Shown: in pieces, positions 1 through 11,679 of the stretch | Numbering within the stretch: position 1 is the stretch's first letter | Layout of the letters: every line of letters begins with the position of its first letter | NCBI GenBank assembly: GCA_013368445.1 | Contig: JAACJO010000001.1 | Span: 1,302,001-1,366,000 of the forward strand | Source of the DNA: Leucocoprinus leucothites | Lineage: Eukaryota > Basidiomycota > Agaricomycetes > Agaricales > Agaricaceae | DNA length: 64,000 nucleotides | Reading direction: 5' to 3' | Program-made: the position numbers and the translations under genes | Notes under the pieces: model-generated | What the model was told of the DNA's origin: nothing | Seen by the model: only the letters and a program-made list of their open reading frames with translations | Databases searched by the model: none

Positions 1-176
1 CCCGGCAGTTCCAGACTATGCTTAAAGTACCGGCGAGTAGGCTTCTATCTCTTCCTACTGACGTTTGTGGATGGAGCTATCGAAGGTCAAGTTGAGCGAC
101 CTGTAGAAAGACGAACGTGCGCCGACCATTTATGGAAGGTGCCAGCCAGGTTCGCGAAGCAGCCAGTCGCACACTC

Positions 177-184
177 TATATATA
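177..184 (+). promoter_or_regulatory. TATA box of VTC1
   Basis: An uninterrupted TATATATA stretch lies about 53 bases upstream of the VTC1 start codon and is followed by GG. The spacing fits a core promoter TATA element. Seen directly; the promoter role is inferred. Confidence 0.5.
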
Positions 185-236
185 GGACCACCTCACCAAC
201 ATCACCTTTTCTCCTTTTTCGCCCCGTCCTTGCTGT

Positions 237-854
237 ATGTCGACACAACCTCTCCTGCAGCGTACTGCGTCCAAGCGCATTGCACTTCCAGTCCGTGTTG
301 AGCCCAAGGTCTCCTTTGCCAACGAACGCACTTTTCTTTCATGGCTCCACTTCACCGTTGTCCTTGGCGGCCTCGCCGTCGGTTTGCTGAACTTCGGTGA
401 CAAGGTACGCGGGAGCCATGTGTTCACACATCTGCAAGGAACTCAACAATTCCTCTTTTGGTTTCAAGGTCGGCAAGATCAGCGCTGGAATGTTCTCTGT
501 TGTTGGTCAGCACCCATGTTGAATCCTTGACACTGGGCAGGAAACTGAAAAGTGAATCCCGTCTCTTTAGCTATGGCCATCATGGTTTACGCACTATATA
601 CCTATCACTGGCGAGCTGCTTCAATTCGTCGTGGTGGGCGAGGGCCGTATGATGACAGGATTGGGCCAGTATGTTTCCCGTGACTTCTGTCTTCCCGATT
701 TAAGCGTCAATCTGATTCCTTGGTTGATATAGACTGTTCTTTGCATCGCATTATTGGGTACGTCATCCGAGAGAGAATTTGGAGTCAAAAACCGATTTTT
801 TTTTGCACAGTCGCTGTTATTGTCAACTTCATTTTGAGGTTTACTGAGGGTTAA
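237..854 (+). CDS. VTC1: Vacuolar transporter chaperone subunit 1 (VTC1, DUF202)
   Basis: Small membrane subunit of the VTC complex, which makes polyphosphate and moves it into the vacuole. Five exons can be traced: 237-404, 469-505, 571-668, 733-757 and 811-854. They join in frame to 123 residues, close to the roughly 129 residues of yeast Vtc1. The first exon carries the family signature ([16 protein letters not shown]), followed by a hydrophobic run ([13 protein letters not shown]). A second membrane segment ([12 protein letters not shown]) and a third ([17 protein letters not shown]) complete the three-helix DUF202 fold. The start is the ATG at 237, about 53 bases after a TATA box. Its 3' end converges with SWC4, 140 bases away. 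The identity is firm; only the splice ends are eye-called. Confidence 0.93.
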
Positions 855-994
855 GGATTCAAAATTTCAGGGGCTACTCCACCGCACATCGATATGTACT
901 GCTTTGCTTGTATTTCACTTTGCTTCTCAATGTTCCCCTGTGGCTCGATTCACATTGATCTATATACAGACAGTTCCTTGTATTTAGCTGCATC

Positions 995-2842
995 TCAATT
1001 TCGTTTCTGCCTCTTTGTATTTGTTCGTGTATCTACCGAAGAAACGGACATGGACCTTCGAAACTATTATCACAAGTTAATCAACAATCAAAGGTGGAAG
1101 TCTCAAGTCAAGCTCACCTGTTTGCGACTTCCTCTCCCGCTTCGTGCACTAGCGACGCTCTGGGCCCGACCATCCTCATCAGCTTCACCATCAACCATGC
1201 TCTCATCAGCGTCTATCCCTTCTGCCTTAACTTCTTCACCCTCTTGTCCCTCGTTGAGACCTAGCTGCGTCCTAAGAACTTCTAAGTCATAATCCACTTT
1301 GTCTACGACTCGTTTCATCTCAACCAGGGCCACTGTAGCTTCAACAAGGGATTCAAGCTGCGCAACATTATCGCGTGTTGGCATAACTAGCCGCGAATGA
1401 GAGATCCCCAGTTCCGTAAGCGCTTGTGTAACTTTGGGTGCAATAGCGGCTTTGGGCGTTGGCATCTTAAAAGACCGCAAAAAAGCTGGCTGGTGCGCTG
1501 CCTTGGTTGCAGAAGTTGTATTAGGGAGCTCCGTCCGGATGATACAATTTTGAGCGTCTATATGGGCATGTCAGCGGACAGACAACCAAGAAGCTTTAAA
1601 GATTTACCGAAAGCCGCGTTCTTCGCTGGTTGCGGTCGCTTGATAACGGGCGCACTAACGCTCGATGTAGATGGCGTAACCGGCGATTCCAAGTCAATGC
1701 CATTCTTCCGTTTCTTTACCTTTGAGTCAATGGCGGGGACTTGACCAAGTGAAGCAACATCATCTTCTGTAACATCCGGGAGACCAGAGTCTATGCCTGC
1801 GAGTAGTCGTAGAAGATCTTCACGCTCTCTCTTGAACCGCCTCTCGTTCTGCTCAAGCTTCTTGATTTCGATGTAAAGTGCCTCTTCTTCCAGTGCCTGT
1901 TCCGGAGTTCGATTCTCAAGACTTGTGAGGTACTTCTTACGTGTGAGCTCGCGTTCTGGTGAAGTCAGCCGGGTGAAGAATTAACAACACTCAGAAACGA
2001 CTTACCTTTGTCAAACTGGAAGGTGGATAATAACATTGCTTTACTAGCTTCGTCCCCGCCCCACGGTCGATTGCGTACGAGTTTTCGACAAACACTGTAA
2101 TACCTGTCCTTGAGATCCTAGAAGATGAGATTAGTTTTGCTAATCCTTCGTGCCAACGGTGTGCCGCACTTCAAGAGCCCTTGAGGGCCCACCAGGATAT
2201 TCGTATCGGTCATATATGATATACCACCGTGAATCAAAGTCGCGGACCAGACCAAAGAGATAGTCGGTCTCCTCTTTCGTCCATTCTTTATCTATGAGCA
2301 GCCAAACTGGATATTCAGGTCAAGTACTGCATTCTGGTGCCTGGCCGACCTTCGAGATATCGAGCGTATTCATCCTGCGAATAAGTATAATGAGCCGTCT
2401 GAGCATTATATTTTGCGAAAGGGTAGTCTGTTTTGCGCTTGAGCCAATCCAAAAAATTCACTTGAAAGTAACTTACCTGCGTCGGGATTTGAGTTGGCCT
2501 TCACCCAGTGCTTGAGCTCCAAGCCATCCGTTCGACCCTTGTTCCGAAACGAGCGCCATTCCCTTAAACATTTTTATAGACTATCACAATATCAAGAAGC
2601 TAATAGCTTTACCACTTAGTCCGCGTGCCGATCCCGAGGTTTGGCTTTTGCTTCAGGCGTGGTTTTGAAAGTTGAGCAACTAATGTTGGTGCTGAGGGAC
2701 CGATGAGAGAGTATAACTCGCGGGAGATGCCCTCAGGTTTCTTGGTATTGGATGAACCTGTTCGTTTGATTTGTGATGGTCCTGCTGATGTACCGGGTTC
2801 GAGAGAGAGAGCGCTGCGAATGTCTGCAGCTGAAGCGTTCAT
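995..2842 (-). CDS. SWC4: SWR1/NuA4 complex subunit SWC4 (DMAP1-like)
   Basis: Shared subunit of the SWR1 (H2A.Z deposition) and NuA4 (histone acetylation) complexes in the nucleus. Traced exons on the minus strand are 2842-2613, 2562-2477, 2427-2350, 2306-2170, 2117-2006, 1955 to about 1610, about 1558-1118, and 1063-995. The N-terminus holds the conserved SRELYSLIGPSAP stretch. The middle holds the SANT/Myb-like domain (EWTKEETDYLFGLVRDFDSR, then DLKDRYYSVCRKL). A basic helical stretch (ERELTRKKYLTSLENRTPEQ) and an acidic linker follow. The last exon of 23 codons gives a basic Ser/Arg-rich tail ending KRQKRN. Reading through its donor would instead give a premature stop at 1103. Total length is about 500 residues. 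The gene is head to head with the AAA+ gene, 218 bases between start codons. Confidence 0.9.
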
Positions 2843-3060
2843 GGTGGTGAATGTAAAGAGGTGTTGGTCACGTGTAATTGAGCTTGTGATGTTCGTGCTA
2901 ACCTTAGCCCGAGCGGCTGCATATAAGTAGCATCGCACAAGCTGCGACATCTGTCCCCAACATCCCGTTATTTCTGCATCATTACAATCAGAATCCTTGT
3001 GGGAGCTTCTGTACCTGAACTCCCGTCCGCAGCACTAAACATAACTATTTAACAACCTTC

Positions 3061-5449
3061 ATGGACACCTCCAGCTCCCTCCCTAGCTCCAAGATGGATG
3101 AGACCTTTGTGAATGTCTGGCTCGATGACGACGAGCCCATAGAAGATGAGATGAGGAAAGACTTCTATAAATCTTGGCTTCACCAGGGTTTGTTTAACTC
3201 AATAATATCTGTCCCTTATCTTATGAGCTCATCCTTTTCATTGACTACCAGCGTCGGCCAAGCACAGCGATCCAAGTCTTTTTGGGTGAGACTATCTCAT
3301 GTACTCATTTCACTCTGCTAATACCTGGTATCAAGCACCCACCGCCTCCGCAAGCTCTACCCTAAGCACTCACTTGTCTCTACCCAAGCCTATGATCTCA
3401 ACATTCTGGGGTTTCCTGGACTCACGGCCACTCCACTTCCAATCACTCCCCTCGTTACAAATGTACTATACATGTCATTTCCCAGAAGCACTAACGGTGC
3501 CCCCGGCGCACTTGTTGACCAGGTGAAGCTTGGTGCATTCGAGCTTGTCTGGAAAGTAAGTCGTGTTCTGATTTTGTCGTCTGACGTTCTTTAATAGTCC
3601 GGCAGGGTCATGAGTTTTTGCTGTATATGGCCAGTGTACGTTACTCTCGAATGGATGTTACCACAATCATAACGGCTCTATAGTATCCGACTGCATTTAC
3701 GACTACCACTCAGTCTTATATCCTTCACGAAGGTTAGGCGTGATGATTACTATGGCGGGCACAAACTGAGCAGAACTCGACACAGGATCTGAAGAGAGAA
3801 TCAGGCTACTCCTCATGAGTATCGGGGCATGGACGCACGAATTGCATGATGAAATCTGGGTATTCAACCAGGGCTTTTGGCAAAAAGACTCAGGGCTTTG
3901 GCAGGAAATACAGAAGGCTAATTGGGATGATGTTATACTGAAAGAGAGCTTCAAGAAGGGACTGCAGAAAGATGTATATGGGTTCTTCTCCGCAGAGGAA
4001 GTTTATAAGAAGCTTTCTATTCCCTGGAAGGTGAGGCACTTGCCAGAGCTCACCCCGGATTAACTAACTTTTGAGTTTAGCGAGGACTCATCATGTTCGG
4101 ACCTCCTGGTAAGTTGGCTTGCATTCATTTGGAATCACCTTGACAGGAATCAGGGAATGGAAAGACAATCAGTGTCAAAGCCATCATGAAGTCTTGCAAC
4201 GATAATGGCTTTGTCCCGTTATACGTCAAATCTTTCCAAAGTGAGCTGTGCCTTTTCTAATTTCGTACTTCTATTTTAATGCAGAATAAAGGCTATAAAG
4301 GAGAGGAGGGTGCCATGGAGGATGTTTTTAATCAAGCACGACAAGTTTCTCCTGCTTGTTTAATTCTTGAAGATTTAGACAGTTTAATCAATGACCGCAA
4401 TCGCTCGTATTTCCTTAATCAACTAGACGGGTTGGATAGCAACAATGGACTGCTTATCATTGGCACCACGAATCATTTCGACCGCTTGGATCCTGGTTTA
4501 AGTTCGCGCCCTAGTCGCTTTGATAGAAAATAGTGAGTTTCAAGGGCGAATTCCATTCTTGGTCACTTACACATTGAACGAATCTAGCCTATTTGATGAA
4601 CCTGACAGCGAAGAGCGAGCCCTTTATGCGAAATATTGGCAGAAAAAGCTATCTGGCAATTCAGAGATAGAGTTTCCAGACTCTCTCGTGGACTCGGTGT
4701 CCAAGTTGACCCAGGGGTTCAGTTTTGCTTACTTGAAGGAAGCCTTGTAGGTCTGGTGGTTTCTAACACATGTTTGGCGGTTAATTTCAGCCCGTAGCGT
4801 GTCAACTCTTGTGACACTTGCTGGTATTCCTGGAGAAAAGCCCCATTTCGGCGATCTCTTGAAAGATCAAATCCATGATCTCCGCAAACAGCTCGACGAC
4901 AACAAATTGGACGAGGGTATCGCTGCCATGAAATATGTCAACAGTTATGAAAAATCGCTTTCTTCAGGTAGCCTCGAAGTACTGAAGAATCCTCGCGATA
5001 TACGGACCTTATTGGACGCCTTGAACGACCACATCTCTCAACCAAGTTCCCGAGAGAAGATTTACACCACGTTCCAACCGACAGCATCCGATGCTCAGCT
5101 TGACACAGACGCTCAACGAGTTCGAGTCTTGCTCGATTCTCTATCTGACTCTGTCTCAAACATGAGTCTATCTCCCCGCATATATCGAACTAACGTATCT
5201 CAAGATTTGTGGCGCGGCGCCCAGGGTGACCCGCATTTCTCGGGTAGAGGCTATGCACAGTTCCCTCAACCCGATGGTCGCGAAAGTGGAGACAGAATTT
5301 ATCAACGTCGTCTACCAACACCACCCGGCCCCCCTGGAATGTCCTGGGATGGGATCGCACTGGCTCGTCCCACACCCTCGGGATCATCTGCTGAGCCCCA
5401 GTCTGTTCGACACCAGCGTAATGTCTTCGATGCGAGCGACTTGGCGTAG
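3061..5449 (+). CDS. AAA+ ATPase (Agaricomycete family)
   Basis: Predicted AAA+ ATPase of about 650 residues in roughly nine exons. Walker A (GPPGNGKT) is built across an intron: the exon ending at 4108 joins the one starting at 4154. Walker B is LILEDLDSL, near 4365-4385. The sensor-1 stretch is IIGTTNH, and SSRPSRFDRK holds the arginine-finger region. The part before the ATPase domain (NILGFPG, HEFLLYMAS, WTHELHDEIWVFNQG) matches a substrate or adaptor N-domain found in a fungal family I cannot name. After the domain a long polar tail ends in a Pro-rich stretch (PTPPGPPGMSW). The acceptor at 4797 restores the frame so that the exon reads KEAFVSTLVTLAG. The substrate is unknown. Start chosen as the ATG at 3061. 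Confidence 0.8.
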
Positions 5450-6397
5450 CAGCCCCCCACTGTTTTCAACATCGTCGCTTTGGAAGCCAATGTTTCGTAA
5501 TAGTATAACTGACTCAAATTTTTGTATATTTCAGCAATAGACGCCTCCTTCGTACACGATCACTCGCCTGTACACTTGACCTTTTTGAATGAACTAAACA
5601 ACTTTTCCATAACTTCTTTGCACAAATGGATGGAGGAAGGGGTCGCTCCCCCTACATGCCTTATTTTCGATCCATCAGTGTGATGAAACTTATTAGGAGA
5701 TGACTTTTATGTGAAAAGAGAAAAATCTTGAAATTGATGTCCTGCCGTTTTGAACACATGATGCCCACGTGTGGTCAAAAGATATTGACATCTTGTCTAT
5801 AATCACCAGGCCGTTGTGTATCCCAATCCGACATGGACTCATGCATTGAGCACATGATCTTTGGTTTGGAGGGCACCAGAGGATGAAGTCGTGACAGAGC
5901 GTGACATCAGGCTCCAACCAGGTTCTGTTGACCCTTAACTCCATTGAATAGCTCTTAGAGGCTTTGAGTAGAATATACGTGTATGGCCTGATATGTGACA
6001 AAGCCACGTCACGCTGTACAAGGGACTCATGTTTGTCCGAATATTTCGTTTTGGTAGTTTTCTAGGAATTCCTCACCGTAGCCTCATAGTTTCGACTCAA
6101 AATTTTGATACCATATAGCCCAAATATACTTCAATATATTTCCAAAGATTTGTCGAGGTTGAGTGTTATTTGGTTCCAAAATCAAACATGAAACTTTTGA
6201 GTGTACAAAGGAGGCGTATATTACTGTACTTAAAGAAATTGATGTTTGATGGTCAGGCAGGGTTCAGGGGGGCTGGAGACCTTATCTTATCTCGATTTGG
6301 TTAATGCAAACGGCATCAATGACTCGTATCTTCAGCCCTTTTCTTCCCTCGCTTTTCTGACACTCTTGCTTCAGTACCTGCTACATTCATAGGATAC
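5450..6397 (+). other. Intergenic, AAA+ ATPase to GlnRS
   Basis: About 950 bases with no supported gene. A 104-residue minus-strand ORF (5693-6007) has no recognisable domain, and I saw no splice partners for it. The last 100 bases before 6398 are pyrimidine-rich and are the likely promoter and 5' UTR of the GlnRS gene. Confidence 0.5.
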
Positions 6398-9186
6398 ATG
6401 TCCAAGATCACGCCAGAGAACGAGGCTCTCGTCACGTTGTTCCAGTCTATTGGACTGACCCAAGCCAAGGCACTGGAAGCAGCAAAGTCCTCAAAGCCAG
6501 CTGCCATCTTGAAGGAACTCATAGAACAAAACGATTCAGTTGTGAAAGGGCTCAACGAAAAACAGGCTGGTTTGGTAGCTGGATTGGCTAGCGCACTGAG
6601 TAAATCGCCAAATGCTACGAGCGTTGAAAGGGATTATGTGCTCGGAAAAATTCTGAGTGAGGACCTCAAAACAGTCGATCAAGTAAATGGTATGCTACAT
6701 TTTACCTAGGCTATTCCTATAGATTGACAGTGGATCTTCTCGTACCTTCGATACCCAGCTGCAGCAAAATATGTTAATATGAACCATTCACCATTCAACG
6801 ACAGAGAGTTCAACGAGGCTTGCGGCGTAGGTGAATCGCGTGTTCCTGACTATCTAGAGAAAACCGATAAACCATATTTCTTTCAGGGTTTACTATCACA
6901 TCAGAGGAAATGCTTGCAAAAGTCAAGAACTATATCACCTCCACCCCAATAACAGGATGGGTCAATCTCGGCACAACCTTGAGTACTCTCCGAAACAGCC
7001 CTGACCTGCGTTGGGCTAGTCCTCTCGATGTGAAGGGTGCGGCTGAGCAAGTATTCTTAGAGACATTCGGTCCTAAAGAGACAGCAAAGCCCAAAGCTAA
7101 AGTACCGATAAGGTCTCTACCTAAAATCTTTGTTATCGCTGACGACTCGTAAATCCAGGAACCCAAGAAAGACACGAAAAAAACGGCAAAGCAAGAGGCA
7201 TCCTCTGAGGACTCTACAGCCACACGGAAAGCCGTTTTTGAAGAAGGTTTCTTAGGCTCGCTTCACAAGCCCGGTGAAAATCCTCAGGTACATCCCCACC
7301 TCAAAGAACAGCACCTGGCGATAACCAGAGGTGCGGTTTGGACACGGTTCCCACCGGAGCCCAATGGATATCTTCACATCGGACACTCGAAGGCTATATT
7401 TGTCAATTTTGGCTATGCAGCCCACCATGGAGGGAAATGCTACTTGCGGTACGACGATACCAATCCCGAGAAGGAAGAGGCCCGATACTTCGAAAGCATT
7501 CTAGAAATGATTAGATGGCTCGGTTTTGAGCCATGGAAGATCACTTATTCTAGCGACTATTTTGACGAGTTGTATCGCCTCGCTGTGAAGTTGATCGGGA
7601 GGGGGAAAGCCTATGTCTGCCATTGTACCCGTGAGTGTATACCATAGATGGTATCATAACTCAGGTTCACTACGAATCTTTGCAGAGGAGGAGATTAAAG
7701 CGGACCGTGGAGAGAAAAGGACAAAGCCTCGCCCTTGTGTCCACCGTGATCGACCCACCGAGGAGTCACTCGCCGAGTTCGAAAATATGAAGAACGGGAA
7801 ATACAAACCAAAGGAGGCCGCTCTTCGAATGAAACAGGATCTCGAAGACGGTAATCCTCAGATGTGGGATTTGACCGCCTATCGTGTCCTTGAGACACCG
7901 CATCACCGTACTCATGACAAGTGGAGGATCTATCCCACATATGATTTCACTCATTGTCTCGTTGATAGCATGGAGAATATCTCGTAAGTGATTTCAGAAT
8001 TACGGGTCGAGCGAGGCTCAAGTATACTAGGCATTCGCTCTGCACAACCGAGTTCATCGCTTCTCGCCAGTCCTATGACTGGCTTTGTGATGTGCTAGAC
8101 GTTTACAAACCCAGACAGTCTGAGTACGGCCGCCTGAATCTTGAAGGCACCATCATGTCTAAACGCAAGATATTGGCACTCGTCGAGGAGGGTTTTGTCG
8201 CTGGTTGGGACGATCCTCGACTTTACACGCTTATTGCGCTCCGGCGTCGTGGTGTCCCACCAGGTGCCATCATTTCATTTGTGAGCACGCTCGGTGTTTC
8301 TACCGCTACTACGAGCATCGAGATTGCTCGTTTCGAGCAAGCTGTTCGCCAGTACCTCGAAGGGACAGCCCCCCGTCTTCTCATGGTGCTGCGCCCACTC
8401 AAAGTCACTATTGAGAATCTCCCCGAAGATTACGTTCTCATGGTGGAGAAGCCCCTCCATCCCAAAGTACCTAAACTAGGGGCAAGCAGGATTCCGTTCA
8501 CCCGTACGATCTACATCGATCGAGATGACTTTCGTCTTGAAGATTCCAAAGATTACTTCCGTCTCGCACCTGGGAAGACAGTCGGATTATTCCAAGCACC
8601 TCACCCCATTACCTGCACATCATATAAGACGGATCCCATCACAGGGGTAGTCACTGAACTATTCTGTAAATTGGAGAATGAAGGTCCTCGGAAGAAGCCG
8701 CAGGCATTTATACAGTGGGTCGCTGAGCATGCACCCTCGAGAAGCCCTGTTGAGATCGACGAGGTCCGCATTTTCCACCGGCTCTTTAAAAGCAGTCGCC
8801 CAGACTCCGATTTCCGAAATGACATCAACCCGGACAGCCTAGAAGTTATCAAGGGTGCAGTGGTAGAAACCGGCTTCTGGCCACTGGCGAAATATTCTTT
8901 CACTGAAGCTCGAAAGGAAGCCGAGGAACGGACGAAAAGGGCTCTCGAGGAGAACAAGGGCGTTGACGCGGCAGAGGGCACACCTCAGGTTACAAGTGAC
9001 CAGTTGGTTGGCAACGAATGTATTCGATTCCAGGGGCTCCGGGTGGCTTATTTCGCGGTCGATAAAGACTCTCGCATTACAGCTGTTGACAGGGCACTAG
9101 ACATAGAAGTTGGAAAAGGACAGGGAGACTATCTGATTCTCAACCAAATAGTCAGCTTGAAGGAAGACTCAGGGAAGGCTACTTAA
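6398..9186 (+). CDS. GLN4: Glutaminyl-tRNA synthetase, cytosolic
   Basis: Charges tRNA-Gln with glutamine. The eukaryotic N-terminal appended domain is present in the first exons (6398-6689 onward, [19 protein letters not shown]). It is followed by a Lys-rich linker ([12 protein letters not shown]) and the class I catalytic core. The HIGH motif is in YLHIGHSKA near 7375, with [13 protein letters not shown] typical of GlnRS rather than GluRS. The KMSKS-like loop is TIMSKRKI near 8155. The C-terminal anticodon-binding beta-barrels occupy the long last exon starting near 8030. The total is about 800 residues in roughly six exons, which fits the fungal family. It ends tail to tail with the first alpha-tubulin gene, 247 bases apart. 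The identity is firm. Confidence 0.95.
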
Positions 9187-9433
9187 TTTGAGTGGGAATC
9201 AGGTATATCCATCTAGACTATGCCAGACTGTGTTTCGTTTTTAACCATTTCATCGCTCAGTACTCGGTACCTGTACCGGAATGAGATTCAAATATATGAT
9301 GTTGAAAAGAAATCGTGATATTCCACCATGACAATGAGGTATACGTGAAGAAAATCGTGACAAAGGGAATGTGAAGATTATTGCAAACTAGAGGCTCCAA
9401 GGAAAACAGTAACGATGAAGGAACAAAAAGAAA

Positions 9434-11188
9434 TTAATACTCGGCTTCTTCAACATCTGCGGAGTCAATGCCGACCTCCTCGTAATCCTTCTCGAGCGCG
9501 GCCAAATCTTCACGGGCCTCAGAGAATTCACCTTCCTCCATACCCTCACCGACGTACCAGTGCACAAAGGCACGTTTGGAGTAGAGGAGATCAAACTTAT
9601 GGTCAAGGCGGCTCCAAGCAGAGGAGATTGCAGTGGTGTTGGACAACATGCACATGCTGCGAGAAACCTTTGCTAAATCACCACCTGGGACGTGGGCGGG
9701 AGGCTCATTACAGATGCCAAGCTTGAAGCCGGTGGGGCACCAGTCAACGAACTGGATGGTGCGTTTGGTCTTGATAATACCGACAGCAGCATTGACATCC
9801 TTAGGAACAACGTCACCACGGTAGAGCAAAGCACAAGCCACTGTTATCCCAAGTCAACGTGTGAAAACATCAACAAATGATTAGCAGCTCACTGTATTTG
9901 CCCTCACGTGGATCACACTTAACCATTTGGTTACCGGGTTCGAAACAAGAGAAGGTCATATCGGCGACTGAGTTTTGCTCATGGTGAGCCTTCTCAGCGG
10001 AGATGATGGGGGCGAAGGTAGCAAGGGGGAAATGAATACGGGGGAAACTACAGAAGCGCATAATCAGCGCAGCACCTACAGCTGCATAGGGGAAACTTAC
10101 GGAACCAAGTTGGTCTGGAACTCGTTCAAATCAACATTCAGGGAGCCGTCGAAGCGCAACGAGGCCGTAATAGATGAGACGACCTGGGCGATCAACCTAT
10201 TGAGGTTGGTGAGACTGGGCGAGGTGATGTTGAGGTTTTTCTTGCAGATGTCGTAAATGGCTTCGTTATCGACCTAAGTTTCACTAAGTATTACGTTATG
10301 AATGCAATTTGAATGTCAGGAGCCTACCATGAAAGAACAGTCCGAGTGCTCAAGGGTCGTGTGGGTGGTAAGAACAGAGTTATAGGGTTCAACAACAGAG
10401 TTGGCCAGAGTAGGAGCAGGATACACGCTGAACTCCAACTTGGACTTCTTGCCATAATCGGTGGAAAGGCGCTCAAGGATGAGGGCACCAAAACCGGAAC
10501 CGGTACCACCACCGAACGAATGGAAGACGAAGAAGCCCTGGAGACCAGAGCAGTTGTCTGCAAGACGGCGAACCTTGTCCATTACAGTGTCGATTTGCTC
10601 CTTTCCAATGGTATAGTGACCGCGCGCGTCTATAGCGTGTTAAATATCCCGATTAGGAAGTCACGGTCAATCCACAAGTTATGTGTATACGCACAATTGC
10701 TCGCAGCATCCTCCTTGCCAGTGATCAAGGTCTCGGGATGGAAAAGACTCCTGTAGGGACCACTCCTGACCTCATCGATGACGTTTGGCTCAAGATCGAC
10801 GTAGAGCGAACGAGGCACATGCTTGCCAGAGGAAGTCTCCGAGAAGAAAGTGCTGAAGCCATCGTCATTCTGTGAAGGCGAGCCTTCCACGAGACGACCA
10901 TCGGGCTGAATGCATGTCAGCGTGAAGACAGGTGCTCCAATAAAAGAAACTGACGCTAAGACCGTGCTCAACGGTATAGAGCTCCCCTATGATAATCGGA
11001 TCAGCATCGTCCTAATTTTTTGAGAACCAGTAAAGTGTATGTCACGAGAAATGGACGCGTTTTCACATAAACCTTTCGCGACACAGCGTAGCTCAAGCGG
11101 AAAGATAGATATAGGAGGCATACTTACAGCAGGCATTACCAATCTGGACACCAGCCTGACCGACGTGCACAGAGATGACTTCACGCAT
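9434..11188 (-). CDS. Alpha-tubulin (copy 1)
   Basis: Microtubule alpha subunit. The start reads [20 protein letters not shown], and the GTP-binding tubulin signature GGGTGSGFG lies in the exon around 10490. The end is EEAEY, so the terminal tyrosine is kept. Length is about 449 residues in about eight exons. The intron after IGNAC (splitting the Trp codon), the one after HGLS and the one after EDAASN sit at the same places as in copy 2 at 19097, so the two are true paralogues. The acetylatable Lys40 of animals is missing, as is usual in fungi. In the loop after the start, copy 1 reads [11 protein letters not shown] and copy 2 [11 protein letters not shown]. Transcribed away from copy 2. Confidence 0.95.
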
Positions 11189-11679
11189 TTTCAAAGGAGC
11201 CTAGGACTGTGGGAAGTGCATATACTAGGTCAGCACGCTGGAAATGCCCAAGGACACGAAAGTCACTAACAAGGGGATAGAGGGGTTGAATAGTAACTGC
11301 AGTGGCAGGACGAGGACAAGAAACGCACCACTCTCATAAATTATACTAACACATGTTTTCCCACGGCAAAACCCTTGTCACGCACGACTGGTCTATTGGT
11401 CTGTGCGTCCCTTGCTTTTAGCCCTTCCATTGTGACACTTTGGATCCTGAATTCAAGCCAAATAGATTCATTACTATGACATATGCGTAATCAATGCTGT
11501 GGTATACGGAGTGCATTTCCAATCCAGTGCGAAATCCAAAAACTCCATTGATCGATATGATCATTATCCGACGGTTGTATACAATAAAACACAGAAATCA
11601 AAGAAAAAACGTTGTGAAGGCTTTTCCGAGCACGTAAAAAGGCGAACACGCGGCACCACGTGGAGGGTTCTTACTCCAG
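11189..11679 (-). promoter_or_regulatory. Upstream region of alpha-tubulin copy 1
   Basis: About 490 bases between the tubulin start and the stop of the hydrolase gene on the same strand. It should hold the tubulin promoter and the hydrolase 3' UTR. I see no other gene and no clear TATA box. Confidence 0.45.

Noticed and set aside
5693..6007. 104-codon minus-strand ORF
   Set aside because: No domain, no splice partners, and it lies between the end of one gene and the promoter of the next.
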